A DNA stretch of 64,000 bases from Paenibacillus ihumii (GTDB lineage: Bacteria; Bacillota; Bacilli; Paenibacillales; Paenibacillaceae). Both the position numbers and the translations under genes were made by a program. Of this stretch, positions 17,003 through 24,983 are shown piece after piece. The notes beneath the pieces are model-generated. The model was not told the origin of the DNA and made no database searches. It was given only the letters and a program-made list of their open reading frames with translations. How positions within the stretch are numbered: position 1 is the first letter of the stretch; the number at the start of each line of letters is the position of its first letter. The DNA lies in contig NZ_LN884299.1 of assembly GCF_001403875.1 (NCBI RefSeq), positions 2,108,117 to 2,172,116 on the forward strand, given 5' to 3'.

Positions 17003-18313
17003 TTGAGAAAACCACTAGTCATTTTTTTTGTGTTGTTCGTATTTTTTGGTGTTGTCCCATTCACCACAGCATTCTCTTCTTCAGATTACATAGTTGTTTT
17101 TAGTAATGAAGATGATCTGCCTAAGTATTACCAAGATGTCATATACCTATCCGGAGGACAAATTAGAAAGGAATACCCGAGGATTGGCGCAGTCAAAGTG
17201 AATTCAGACGATCCAGATTTTTTAGCGAAGGTTTCAAGCTTTATTGGTGTAGAATCGGCAGGTATTCCAAATGTTATCGTTCCGGAAGACATCGATTTAT
17301 TACCTGTTGAAGCAGTTAATATATCATCCTTAGATAGTGGTGGTCACGATATGTATGAATTGTTTCAATGGGATATTAAACAAGTGACAGGAAATGGAGA
17401 ATCATGGAAATTAAATGAGGGTATGGGAAAAACTTATGAGGGTCAGGATATCGTAATTGCCGTTGTTGATACAGGGATAGATTATACTCACCCTGATCTA
17501 GAAGGTAATTATCTGTATGGACATTCGTTTGTGGAAGGCGAAACTGACCCTATCGATAGGAGTGGTCATGGCACAATGGTTGCTGGAATGATTGCAGCAA
17601 ACGGAAGGGTTCTTGGCGTGGGACCAAATTTAAAAGTAGCATCTTATAAGGTGTTTAACCATGAAAATGAGGCTACATCCTTTGAAATTGCTGAAGCTGT
17701 TGTTCATGCAGCAGATGCTAATGTTGATGTAATAAATCTCTCTTTGGGAGGATACATTTGGGTTAAAAATCCAAAACAAGATGTGCAAGACAATATGGCA
17801 GAAATGAAGTTGGTAGATAGAGCTATCAAGTATGCAATTAAAAAAGGGGTTGTTGTTGTCAACTCTGCTGGAAATGAGGGATTAGATACCTCAAGCCCGG
17901 CTAAACTTACGAAAGCACTCCACGGAGAAAATGCCAGGGGTGCAACTTTCAGAATTCCTAATAATGAAAAAATGATAATTGTGTCTGTCGGGACTATCAA
18001 TGAAAAAAAAGCAACGTATTCCAATTATGGAAAAGCAATAGATGTAATGGCGCCAGGGGGTGACACTGGTGGCCGTTGTGTTTCAACTAGTTTAGACGGA
18101 GGCTATGCAAGTGGCGTAGGTACGTCACTTGCAGTTCCAAAAGTGTCTGCTCTGGCTGGGGTAATCATCGCTAAACACGGTAAAGATCGACTAAAGCCAG
18201 TAGAGGTTGAGCGCTTATTGTTACGATCCGCCAAAGATGTTTTACAAAGAGGAATTGATAAGGAATCTGGCTATGGATTAATCGATGCAGTTAAAGCATT
18301 AAACCAACGGTAA
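17003..18313 (+). CDS. Secreted subtilisin-like (S8) protease, lantibiotic-leader-peptidase type
   Basis: 436 residues from TTG 17003, preceded by GAGGGGCGG. There is an N-terminal signal peptide (about 1-25), a propeptide to about 140, then the S8 catalytic domain: Asp in VVDTGIDYTHPD, His in SGHGTMVAGM, oxyanion Asn in NSAGNEG, and Ser in GTSLAVPKVSALAGV. The GTSLA-PKVSA form around the Ser is characteristic of LanP-type enzymes such as NisP and EpiP rather than of degradative subtilisins. No LPXTG anchor is seen. Neighbouring genes encode a small secreted protein, a plausible substrate. Confidence 0.9.
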   Translation: MRKPLVIFFVLFVFFGVVPFTTAFSSSDYIVVFSNEDDLPKYYQDVIYLSGGQIRKEYPRIGAVKVNSDDPDFLAKVSSFIGVESAGIPNVIVPEDIDLLPVEAVNISSLDSGGHDMYELFQWDIKQVTGNGESWKLNEGMGKTYEGQDIVIAVVDTGIDYTHPDLEGNYLYGHSFVEGETDPIDRSGHGTMVAGMIAANGRVLGVGPNLKVASYKVFNHENEATSFEIAEAVVHAADANVDVINLSLGGYIWVKNPKQDVQDNMAEMKLVDRAIKYAIKKGVVVVNSAGNEGLDTSSPAKLTKALHGENARGATFRIPNNEKMIIVSVGTINEKKATYSNYGKAIDVMAPGGDTGGRCVSTSLDGGYASGVGTSLAVPKVSALAGVIIAKHGKDRLKPVEVERLLLRSAKDVLQRGIDKESGYGLIDAVKALNQR

Positions 18314-18416
18314 AAAACAATATTAAAAGGACATTAGTGTAATTGTTGTCTTCTTGACTGAGACAAATATACAACAACGGCAGAATGATTAGAAAATCGG
18401 GGTGAAACGAATATCC

Positions 18417-18574
18417 ATGCGTGATATAAAGATAAGACTAAATATCCGCCGAGTAAGGTTATTTTAGTTCGATCTAATGCCGGTATTCGAGTATACAAAT
18501 CTGTCCCAAAAACACTTGGGTATGTTCCAGTAAATTCAAATTTATATTTAAAGTATGGGGGTGTTTTACTATAA
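18417..18574 (+). pseudogene. Gene remnant, about 50 codons
   Basis: A frame open from 18425 to the stop at 18572-18574 reads YKDKTKYPPSKVILVRSNAG and continues to YVPVNSNLYLKYGGVLL, protein-like in composition but without a start codon. In another frame, ATG 18417 with GGGGTGAAACG upstream reads MRDIKIR, so one frameshift would join start and body. Family not recognised. The rest of 18314-18770 shows no gene. Confidence 0.35.
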
Positions 18575-18773
18575 TGATTTCAGTTTCATACTAACTACAG
18601 GGGAAGTACCCTTAAGAAGGCTTTTGTCTTGTTAGGGGTGCTTTTTGTATTAGGATTGCTATGTTATTCGTAGTGTAAAAATACCAAATCCAAAAGGGAA
18701 TGGAAGCGTGTTGGAACATCGTTTATAGAGTATCTCTATCATGAAATAAAATAATGTCCAGGTTTGTCGGACA

Positions 18774-18803
18774 GTTCCCTTTAGGGAACATACGTGCTAT
18801 AAT
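18774..18803 (+). promoter_or_regulatory. Promoter with palindromic operator upstream of recombinase
   Basis: A perfect dyad GTTCCC-TTTA-GGGAAC (18774-18789) overlaps the expected -35 position of TATAAT at 18798-18803. The adjoining GGAACATACGTGC resembles a degenerate Gram-positive LexA box (CGAACRNRYGTTCG), so SOS control is possible but weakly supported. Confidence 0.4.
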
Positions 18804-18989
18804 AAGTACGCCAAACACGTATTTTGCGCACTTTTGATTTTAAGCGATTTGTCTGGCGAAGCCTTGTCAGTTGTCCATTCTAATTAGAGCACAAATGATA
18901 GTTTTTTAGCTTTTTGAACGGACATTTATAATCAAATCGTCATTTTCACCTTAAAGGGAATTCCAATATAGATTTTAAGAGGGATTGCA

Positions 18990-19904
18990 TTGACTACTAA
19001 ATATTACATAGAAGAAATCTACACCGAGCCGCTTCAGGCCTTTACCATTTGGATGAAGCAATCGGGGTATACTGAAGCAACCAGAAAAGAGTATATGAGA
19101 GAAGTATATGATTATTTATACTCTCTCGATGAATTGCCGGTGCAGCAGGCGGGGAAATTGCACGTCGTCAGCTTTCTGGTGTCCAAACAAGAATCCGCTG
19201 GCGACAAGACAAGGAATCGGACATTATCCGCACTTCGTTCCTTCTACGCGGCGTTGATTGATTTTGAGCTGGCTAACCGGAACCCTGCCCTGGAAGTCAA
19301 AAAGTCGAAGACCGAGAAGAATAAAATTCCTGTCTATCTGGAGGAAGATGAGCTCAAAAAAGTACTTGCGTACGTAGAAGGACGTTATCGCAATAGAAAT
19401 CTGGCTATCTTCTTATTAATGGGCTACTGCGGCTTGCGGGTAGGCGAGGTGCACCGCATGAACTTATCACATTTCAAGAAAGAAAAGGGAACGCTCGAGG
19501 TGTTAGGGAAGGGCCGGAAATGGAATGAGATCCCGTTGCCTGATTTAGTCGTGGAATACCTAGCAAAAGTGGAAAAGGACCGTATTCAGCCTTATAGCTC
19601 GAGAGAAGAGGCCTTCTTCGTGTCCCAGAAGGGGAGGAGACTGTCCATCCGCCAAATTCAGAAGATCGCAGCCGGCGTCTTCGATGCCTTCAAGCAGGAT
19701 CATCCGCATTTGAGCGATTTGAATTTATCCTGCCACAAACTGCGGCACTCCTTTGCTACGATGCTGCTGAGAAACAACGTCGATATTCGCGTCGTAAAGG
19801 AGTTGCTGGGACATGCCTCGATTGAAACGACGATGATCTATACGCATATCAATGATGAACAGAAGCGCAGCGCCATGACTGCGATCGAGGTGCCTAAGGT
19901 TTGA
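18990..19904 (+). CDS. Tyrosine recombinase (XerC/D-like integrase)
   Basis: 304 residues from TTG 18990 with AGAGGG upstream. N-terminal SAM-like DNA-binding domain (about 10-95), then the catalytic domain with Arg in GYCGLRVGEVH, Lys in GKGRKWNE, the HKLRHSFATMLL box, His in LLGHASIETT and the nucleophile Tyr in MIYTH. The catalytic set is complete. It sits at the edge of the AT-rich accessory region 12.8-18.6 kb, yet its own composition is closer to the chromosome. It could be an island integrase or a resident Xer-like protein. Confidence 0.92.
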   Translation: MTTKYYIEEIYTEPLQAFTIWMKQSGYTEATRKEYMREVYDYLYSLDELPVQQAGKLHVVSFLVSKQESAGDKTRNRTLSALRSFYAALIDFELANRNPALEVKKSKTEKNKIPVYLEEDELKKVLAYVEGRYRNRNLAIFLLMGYCGLRVGEVHRMNLSHFKKEKGTLEVLGKGRKWNEIPLPDLVVEYLAKVEKDRIQPYSSREEAFFVSQKGRRLSIRQIQKIAAGVFDAFKQDHPHLSDLNLSCHKLRHSFATMLLRNNVDIRVVKELLGHASIETTMIYTHINDEQKRSAMTAIEVPKV

Positions 19905-19944
19905 TACGCCATTACAATGATCTAAAAATGATTCATATTTTAAT

Positions 19945-19973
19945 GAAAAAATCCCACGCCATGTGGGATTTTT
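19945..19973. terminator. Terminator between recombinase and DUF3231 genes
   Basis: AAAAAATCCCAC / GTGGGATTTTT stem-loop; usable from both sides. Confidence 0.88.
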
Positions 19974-19996
19974 CATTGTTAATTATGATCATAAAT

Positions 19997-20509
19997 CTAT
20001 TCTTCGACAGGTCTCTTTACCTGAAGTGGAGGGGGGATCAGCCAGCCCTTGTTTTTGTTCATTTCCAGAATTCGAACTCCCAGAGCCGTTTTTGTAAGGT
20101 GGTATTTGGCGAAGAGCGCACCGATATCCTCTCTGATGGATTGTCCCATAGTTTGGCTGCAAGCGACGAGGCCTAATGCCGAATCTGCAGCAATTTTCGC
20201 TCCGATTTCCGGATCGGTAAATCTTGCGCCTGCGGGAATATCCTCCAGCTTGACGGGTGGCCGCTCCGGCAGAGCGGGGGATGGTGCAATCCCGTTATCC
20301 GTAAGGAGGGCGTCGCATTCTTTGATTTCTAACTTAGCTTGATCTATGAGATCCTGCAAAATCTCCTTTAGCTCATTATCGCCTGCATGATTATGAAAAG
20401 CCTGATAGCAGGACACCGTTCCTTTAGCCATCATCGATGTTTGCCATACACTAAAGATTTCGCCGTAATGCATGGGCTCGTCTTTTGGATTTCCACTAAG
20501 TATTCCCAT
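19997..20509 (-). CDS. DUF3231 family protein
   Basis: About 170 residues. The start MGILSGNPKDEPMHYGEIFSVW is the common N-terminus of this family; AAGGAG lies 12 bases before this ATG, and an upstream ATG at 20545 precedes the ribosome-binding site. DUF3231 proteins are ferritin-like helical bundles found in spore-forming bacteria, with function undetermined. It is divergently arranged with the Mn-catalase gene, another ferritin-like protein. Confidence 0.88.
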   Translation of the reverse strand: MGILSGNPKDEPMHYGEIFSVWQTSMMAKGTVSCYQAFHNHAGDNELKEILQDLIDQAKLEIKECDALLTDNGIAPSPALPERPPVKLEDIPAGARFTDPEIGAKIAADSALGLVACSQTMGQSIREDIGALFAKYHLTKTALGVRILEMNKNKGWLIPPPLQVKRPVEE

Positions 20510-20680
20510 CTGCTCATTTCTCTCCTTAAAATATGTTGCTGTCATTATTAACCGAAGAAGCTTGAATTATTCTTCTTATTCATTAAGGATAATGGTTCCA
20601 AGCACCGCTTCGTATTTATTTTCGTTAGTCAGCACAAACTGCAACCATAATATCAAACTAACGAAGCGGGAGGTAATTCC

Positions 20681-21535
20681 ATGTATTTTTATAAGGAAGA
20701 CTTGATTAATCTGATCGTCCCCGATCAGCCCGATCCGGCCGCTGCAAAAGTATTGCAAGAAACTTTAGGCGGGCGATTTGGCGAAATGCGTACCATGATG
20801 CAGTTTTTCTTTCAAAGCAATAACTTTCGAGGTCATGCAACCCAGTTTCGCGATTTGATCCGCGGGGTTTTTTTGGAGGAGTTAAGCCATGTTGAGCTGG
20901 TGCAGCATACCATCAACCAATTGCTTACGGGTGCAGGTGCTGAGGGAGCGGGGGATTCCGGCTTGAATGCAGCCCCGCTGGATGAGGCAATCAAGCATGC
21001 CAATCCCCATCATTTTATTATGGGAGCGCAAAGCTCGCTGCCGGTCGATGCTGCAGGGAATCCATGGAATGGAAATTATGTGTATGATCATGGCAATCTG
21101 ATCAGCAATTTATTGGACAACGTTGTTCTTGAATCAACGGGAGTGCTTCAAAAGACAAGAATTTATGAAATGAGCAGCAACAAAGCGTTCCGTGAAACGC
21201 TAGCGTTTCTGATTGTACGCGATAATGCCCATCAGAACGCCTTTGCTAAAGCGCTCGAAACATTGGGAGTTGAGTGGGGAAAGCTGTTTCCTATTCCGAA
21301 CTATGATATCCACAAATACCCAGAGTGTAAGAAATATGTCGATATGGGCTTTCACAATGCGCAATTTAATTTTCGGCTGGATTCTACTCGCATCGCTGAA
21401 ATCTTTAACGGCCAAACACCGAGCCGCAACGGCGGGGAGCTGCAAGTGGTGCCACCTCCGGAAGGCTTTCCTCTGCCGAGCCTGCCTGAATTAGCTAATG
21501 AACATAGTCCGGGGCTGCATGACTTGAATACATGA
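20681..21535 (+). CDS. Manganese catalase
   Basis: 284 residues, full length for the family. The four-helix metal site is visible: Glu in GRFGEMRTMMQ, the ELSHVELV motif, the second Glu in VLESTGVLQKTRIYEM and His in RDNAHQNAF. It disproportionates hydrogen peroxide using a di-manganese centre. GGGAGG precedes the ATG. In spore formers such catalases are often linked to late sporulation, but no sporulation promoter was identified here. Confidence 0.93.
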   Translation: MYFYKEDLINLIVPDQPDPAAAKVLQETLGGRFGEMRTMMQFFFQSNNFRGHATQFRDLIRGVFLEELSHVELVQHTINQLLTGAGAEGAGDSGLNAAPLDEAIKHANPHHFIMGAQSSLPVDAAGNPWNGNYVYDHGNLISNLLDNVVLESTGVLQKTRIYEMSSNKAFRETLAFLIVRDNAHQNAFAKALETLGVEWGKLFPIPNYDIHKYPECKKYVDMGFHNAQFNFRLDSTRIAEIFNGQTPSRNGGELQVVPPPEGFPLPSLPELANEHSPGLHDLNT

Positions 21536-21563
21536 GGCGGTTAGTAAAATTAATACTTTGAAT

Positions 21564-21592
21564 AAAAAAAGCCTGCAAAAGCAGGTTTTTTT
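21564..21592 (+). terminator. Terminator after Mn-catalase
   Basis: AAAAAAAGCCTGC-AAAA-GCAGGTTTTTTT hairpin. Confidence 0.92.
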
Positions 21593-21675
21593 ATTGTTGC
21601 CGCAGAATAACAAATATAGCTATGCAGAGCAGCGTTTCATTTATGTCATTAAACTCTATATAAGGTTGTGAAAAA

Positions 21676-22452
21676 ATGAACTACATACAATTAACAAAAG
21701 CTAATATACATGATGAACACATCTGCTGCGCGCTAGGTGCTAAGCAATACATAGATGCAGTGCACGAAAAGAAGCAATGGTTATGTGAACGGATGGAGGA
21801 GGGCTTGGTCTTCTATCGGCTGGATGAGCGTGCAAAGGTATTTATTGAATACCTGCCCGCAGAGAAAGCCTGGGTGCCTGTTGAAGCTCCGAATTATATG
21901 TATATCAATTGTCTTTGGGTTTCTGGCCGGTACAAAGACGGCGGGCACGGGAGAAGGCTGCTTGATAAATGCACAGAAGATGCTAAGGCGCTTGGCATGG
22001 ATGGGATTGTGCATATTGTAGGGAAGGCAAAGTATCCCTATTTAAGCGATAAGCGCTATTTCGAACATATGGGCTTCGAGGTGGCGGACCAGGCTGAGCC
22101 TTATTTCGAGTTGGCTGTTCTAAAATGGAATGAGCTGGCTGTAACGCCCGCCTTTAGGCGCACGATCAACAATGCCAATCCAATGGAAGAGGGCATTAGC
22201 ATCTATTACACTGTTCAATGCCCCTTTGCGGCGGGGATATTGGACGAGCTGCAAAAGGTTGCAGAGGGAAAGGGCATTCCTTTTCGTGCCCATCGTCTGA
22301 GAACGAGGGAAGAAGCCCAACAAGCTCCGGCGGTCTGGACTACCTTCAGCATGTATTATAATGGCGAATTTCTTACGCATGAAATTTTAAGCCCGAATAA
22401 GCTGGAGAAGCTGCTTCACCAACGGCAAAAACAGGCCTCGCGATCCTCTTAA
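21676..22452 (+). CDS. yoaP: YoaP-like GNAT acetyltransferase with thioredoxin-like C-terminal domain
   Basis: 258 residues. Residues 1-150 are a GNAT fold with the acetyl-CoA loop YKDGGHGRRLLDKC and downstream AKYPYLSDKRYFEHMGF. Residues about 165-255 match the YoaP domain, a thioredoxin-like fold without a CXXC (VQCPFAAGILDELQ, then EILSPNKLEKLL). The two-domain layout and length match Bacillus YoaP. The substrate is unknown. Confidence 0.8.
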   Translation: MNYIQLTKANIHDEHICCALGAKQYIDAVHEKKQWLCERMEEGLVFYRLDERAKVFIEYLPAEKAWVPVEAPNYMYINCLWVSGRYKDGGHGRRLLDKCTEDAKALGMDGIVHIVGKAKYPYLSDKRYFEHMGFEVADQAEPYFELAVLKWNELAVTPAFRRTINNANPMEEGISIYYTVQCPFAAGILDELQKVAEGKGIPFRAHRLRTREEAQQAPAVWTTFSMYYNGEFLTHEILSPNKLEKLLHQRQKQASRSS

Positions 22453-22472
22453 GAGAAATCGCGGGGCCTGTT
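22430..22472. terminator. Bidirectional terminator between convergent genes
   Basis: Near-perfect 15-base stem AACAGGCCTCGCGAT / ATCGCGGGGCCTGTT serving both yoaP and the minus-strand cyclophilin. Confidence 0.88.
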
Positions 22473-22483
22473 CTTTATTTGAT

Positions 22484-23212
22484 TTATTGCTCCGTAATCT
22501 TAATTTCTTTAATCTGAACAGTCTCTGTCGGTGAGCTTGGTTCCCCGGTGAAAGGGTTGGCTTGTACGGGGGTAGCAGCAATATCTGCCACGACATCCAT
22601 GCCCTCGGTAACTTTACCGAAGATGGTAAAATTCGGCCTTTTGTTTAGTCCGACACTGTCTTCGCCGGTACAGATAAAGAATTGGCTGCCATTCGTATCG
22701 GGTCCCGCGTTGGCCATAGCCACAATGCCCGGCTCATATTTGTGATCTGTCTGCTCATCCTCAAATCTGTATCCCGGACCGCCTGCACCCGTTCCCTCCG
22801 GGTCGCCGGTCTGGATCATGAACGATTCGATAATCCGGTGGAAGATGACATCATTGTAGAAGCCTTGCCGGGACAGGAATACGAAATTATTCACGGTCTT
22901 GGGTGCATCTTTAGCGAACAGCTCAATGGTGAAATTGCCCTTCGTCGTCGTAAGTTCCGCGGTATAGGACTTGTTCGTGTCGATCTCCATAGCCGGAGGA
23001 TTGTCCCAGCTCATCGTCTCCTTCTGTGGCTCAGGTTCCGGTTTAGGTTCCGATTTAGGTTCAGCTGGCGGAGTTGTTTGCGCTGCAGCTTTGCCCCCCG
23101 TTTGTTGTTTACCTGGCTCATCCTTGGTTTCGCTGTACTTGCTGCAGCCGCTAATAACGAGGATTGCTGAGAGCAGCAGTAGGAAAGGTAGTACCAGAAG
23201 CTTTTTTTGCAT
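22484..23212 (-). CDS. Peptidyl-prolyl cis-trans isomerase, cyclophilin-type lipoprotein
   Basis: 242 residues. The N-terminus is a lipoprotein signal with lipobox VISGC (Cys23). A Pro/Lys/Glu-rich linker (EPKSEPKPEPEPQ) leads to a cyclophilin domain from about residue 80, with FHRIIESFMIQTGDP, GSQFFICT and FTIFGKVTEGMDVV. It folds proteins on the outer face of the membrane. The linker suggests a tether through the cell wall. Confidence 0.93.
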   Translation of the reverse strand: MQKKLLVLPFLLLLSAILVISGCSKYSETKDEPGKQQTGGKAAAQTTPPAEPKSEPKPEPEPQKETMSWDNPPAMEIDTNKSYTAELTTTKGNFTIELFAKDAPKTVNNFVFLSRQGFYNDVIFHRIIESFMIQTGDPEGTGAGGPGYRFEDEQTDHKYEPGIVAMANAGPDTNGSQFFICTGEDSVGLNKRPNFTIFGKVTEGMDVVADIAATPVQANPFTGEPSSPTETVQIKEIKITEQ

Positions 23213-23407
23213 AAGTGCTTGTCCACTCCTTTTTACAAATCTTGTTCTATCATACCGACATTTCGTTGAAAATTCCAGACTTGGATGATGGGGAAAGCAT
23301 ATCGAGATGATCCTTATGATTTGCCTAATAACGTTTCCGTTTATCCCTTGTTTAATAGGTTAGCGCATTCTAGCATTACTAATCATTATTAATCTTTATT
23401 CGCAAAG

Positions 23408-23436
23408 GAGAACCCGCTGTATAAGACGGGTTCTCA
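23408..23436 (-). terminator. Hairpin downstream of DoxX gene
   Basis: Perfect 9-base stem GAGAACCCG / CGGGTTCTC with a 10-base loop and only a weak T tract on the minus strand. Confidence 0.55.
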
Positions 23437-23458
23437 GCCATCAAACTATTTAATTCTT

Positions 23459-23974
23459 TCAGGTTTGTTCCAGCTGCGGAGGGATCGTCTTGGTTCTGGC
23501 CTTGAGCCAGTATCTGTTTAGTAAATACATTACGCCTATTCGTCCAGAGTTGCTACCCGCGTAAATAAGGAGGAATGCACAGAAGAGCATTTGGGGAATG
23601 ATGCTAATTGAGCCGGAGAGAAAAAAGCAAAGGTTCATGAACATGCCGGTCAAGGCAGCAGAGAGAGTACAAATTCCAAACAGCAATGCTAGACCGATCA
23701 GAAATTCTCCCCAAGGAACCAAGAAGTTGAATACTTCTACATTAGGGAGAACTGAGGATTCCAATACACGACCCCACCAATATTGAACGATTGGATTGTC
23801 CCCTTTGGAGTTGGCAACGGCGTTTTGCAGATAGCCTGTGCTATCAAAAGGTTGAGATGAAGTGAGCTTCATCCAGCCGGCAGTCAGCCATTTCCAGCCT
23901 AAGTAAAGTCGAAGCAGAAATAGAAGGACAGCACCGGCTTTACTTTCTTTAATGAGAAAATCGATTTTTGCCAT
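23459..23974 (-). CDS. DoxX family membrane protein
   Basis: About 171 residues with four hydrophobic helices. LFLLRLYLGWKWLTAGWMKL and LVPWGEFLIGLALLFG are typical DoxX features. ATG at 23974 is 9 bases after AAAGGAG; a TTG at 23983 directly abuts that site. Family members are linked to thiol and oxidative-stress membrane complexes, with specific roles mostly unknown. Confidence 0.88.
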   Translation of the reverse strand: MAKIDFLIKESKAGAVLLFLLRLYLGWKWLTAGWMKLTSSQPFDSTGYLQNAVANSKGDNPIVQYWWGRVLESSVLPNVEVFNFLVPWGEFLIGLALLFGICTLSAALTGMFMNLCFFLSGSISIIPQMLFCAFLLIYAGSNSGRIGVMYLLNRYWLKARTKTIPPQLEQT

Positions 23975-24201
23975 TTTTTTCAACTCCTTTCATAGATAAA
24001 TACATACTACTCATTTGATGCTTGAAACTTTAGTAGAATCAGACCTAAGCCCCAACCTAATTTTAACTCAAATCTAGTATGAATTCCCATAGTCTTCAAG
24101 ACCTGCCTATTATTGCGCAATATTGCCTAGCAGTGCTATTTAGCGTTGTTCGATGTTCTGGTGTATAGACATCGGCAGCTAAGGAGAGCTTATAAAATAA
24201 C

Positions 24202-24936
24202 TTGGTCTTAGCGGAAGGGCTGAATGGATTGGACTTTTGGCAAAGCAAGGAATCATTAACGGCATTGGAATGGGTTCTAAGAGGAGGGGTCAGTTTTATC
24301 TTCTTATTAGTGGCAGCCAAATTTATGGGGCAGCGCTCGATCTCTCAACTGAGGTTCCTTGATTTCATCATCGCTCTAACCCTTGGCAACATTATTGCGC
24401 ATCCGCTGTCGGATGAGGAGCTGGGCTTGAAAGGTTCCATGATTACTACCGTTGTCCTGATCGTCCTATACATAACTGTTAGCCATCTAAGCCTGAAATG
24501 GCCTTTGCTTAGAAGGTACCTGGATCCAGCGCCGATTACGCTTATTCAAAACGGACAAATTCAATTTCATCATCTATCCAAAGCCAGAATTTCAGTTGAT
24601 TATCTGTTCTCCGAGCTGCGGAAAGAGAAGATAGAGGATATTCAAAAGGTATCCCTTGCTCTATGGGAGCCAGGAGGAACCATATCCGTATTCCTGCAAA
24701 CTCCGAAGCAGCCGGTTACTCCGGCAGATATTCAATTGTCTACCCAGCCATTCTCCATAACCAGGCCAATCATTGTGGACGGCAATATCAACATGCCGCT
24801 GCTGAAGGAAAGGGGGAAGGATCCTGAATGGCTGAACAAGCAAATCGCTTCAGCTAACGTAACTATCAGCGATGTCATGCTGGCGATCGTTGACAGTAAG
24901 GATCATGTACAGGTTCTTAACAGGAAAATTCAATGA
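24202..24936 (+). CDS. DUF421 (YetF-like) membrane protein
   Basis: About 244 residues from TTG 24202. Three N-terminal transmembrane helices (about 25-105) are followed by the cytosolic DUF421 domain, with the diagnostic AKFMGQRSISQL, FIIALTLGNIIAHPL, PITLIQNGQ and RKEKIEDI segments. In spore formers, YetF-type proteins have been linked to the spore inner membrane and germination. The start is uncertain; AAGGAGA lies 14 bases upstream of the TTG. Confidence 0.85.
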   Translation: MVLAEGLNGLDFWQSKESLTALEWVLRGGVSFIFLLVAAKFMGQRSISQLRFLDFIIALTLGNIIAHPLSDEELGLKGSMITTVVLIVLYITVSHLSLKWPLLRRYLDPAPITLIQNGQIQFHHLSKARISVDYLFSELRKEKIEDIQKVSLALWEPGGTISVFLQTPKQPVTPADIQLSTQPFSITRPIIVDGNINMPLLKERGKDPEWLNKQIASANVTISDVMLAIVDSKDHVQVLNRKIQ

Positions 24937-24983
24937 AAAAATACAATGACTCCAAATATTATTGACAGGCTGGTGAGCGATGC

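Noticed and set aside
22682..23170. Plus-strand ORFs over the cyclophilin gene with Arg/Phe repeats
   Set aside because: They are the complement of the Pro/Lys/Glu linker and cyclophilin coding, without ribosome-binding sites or family similarity.
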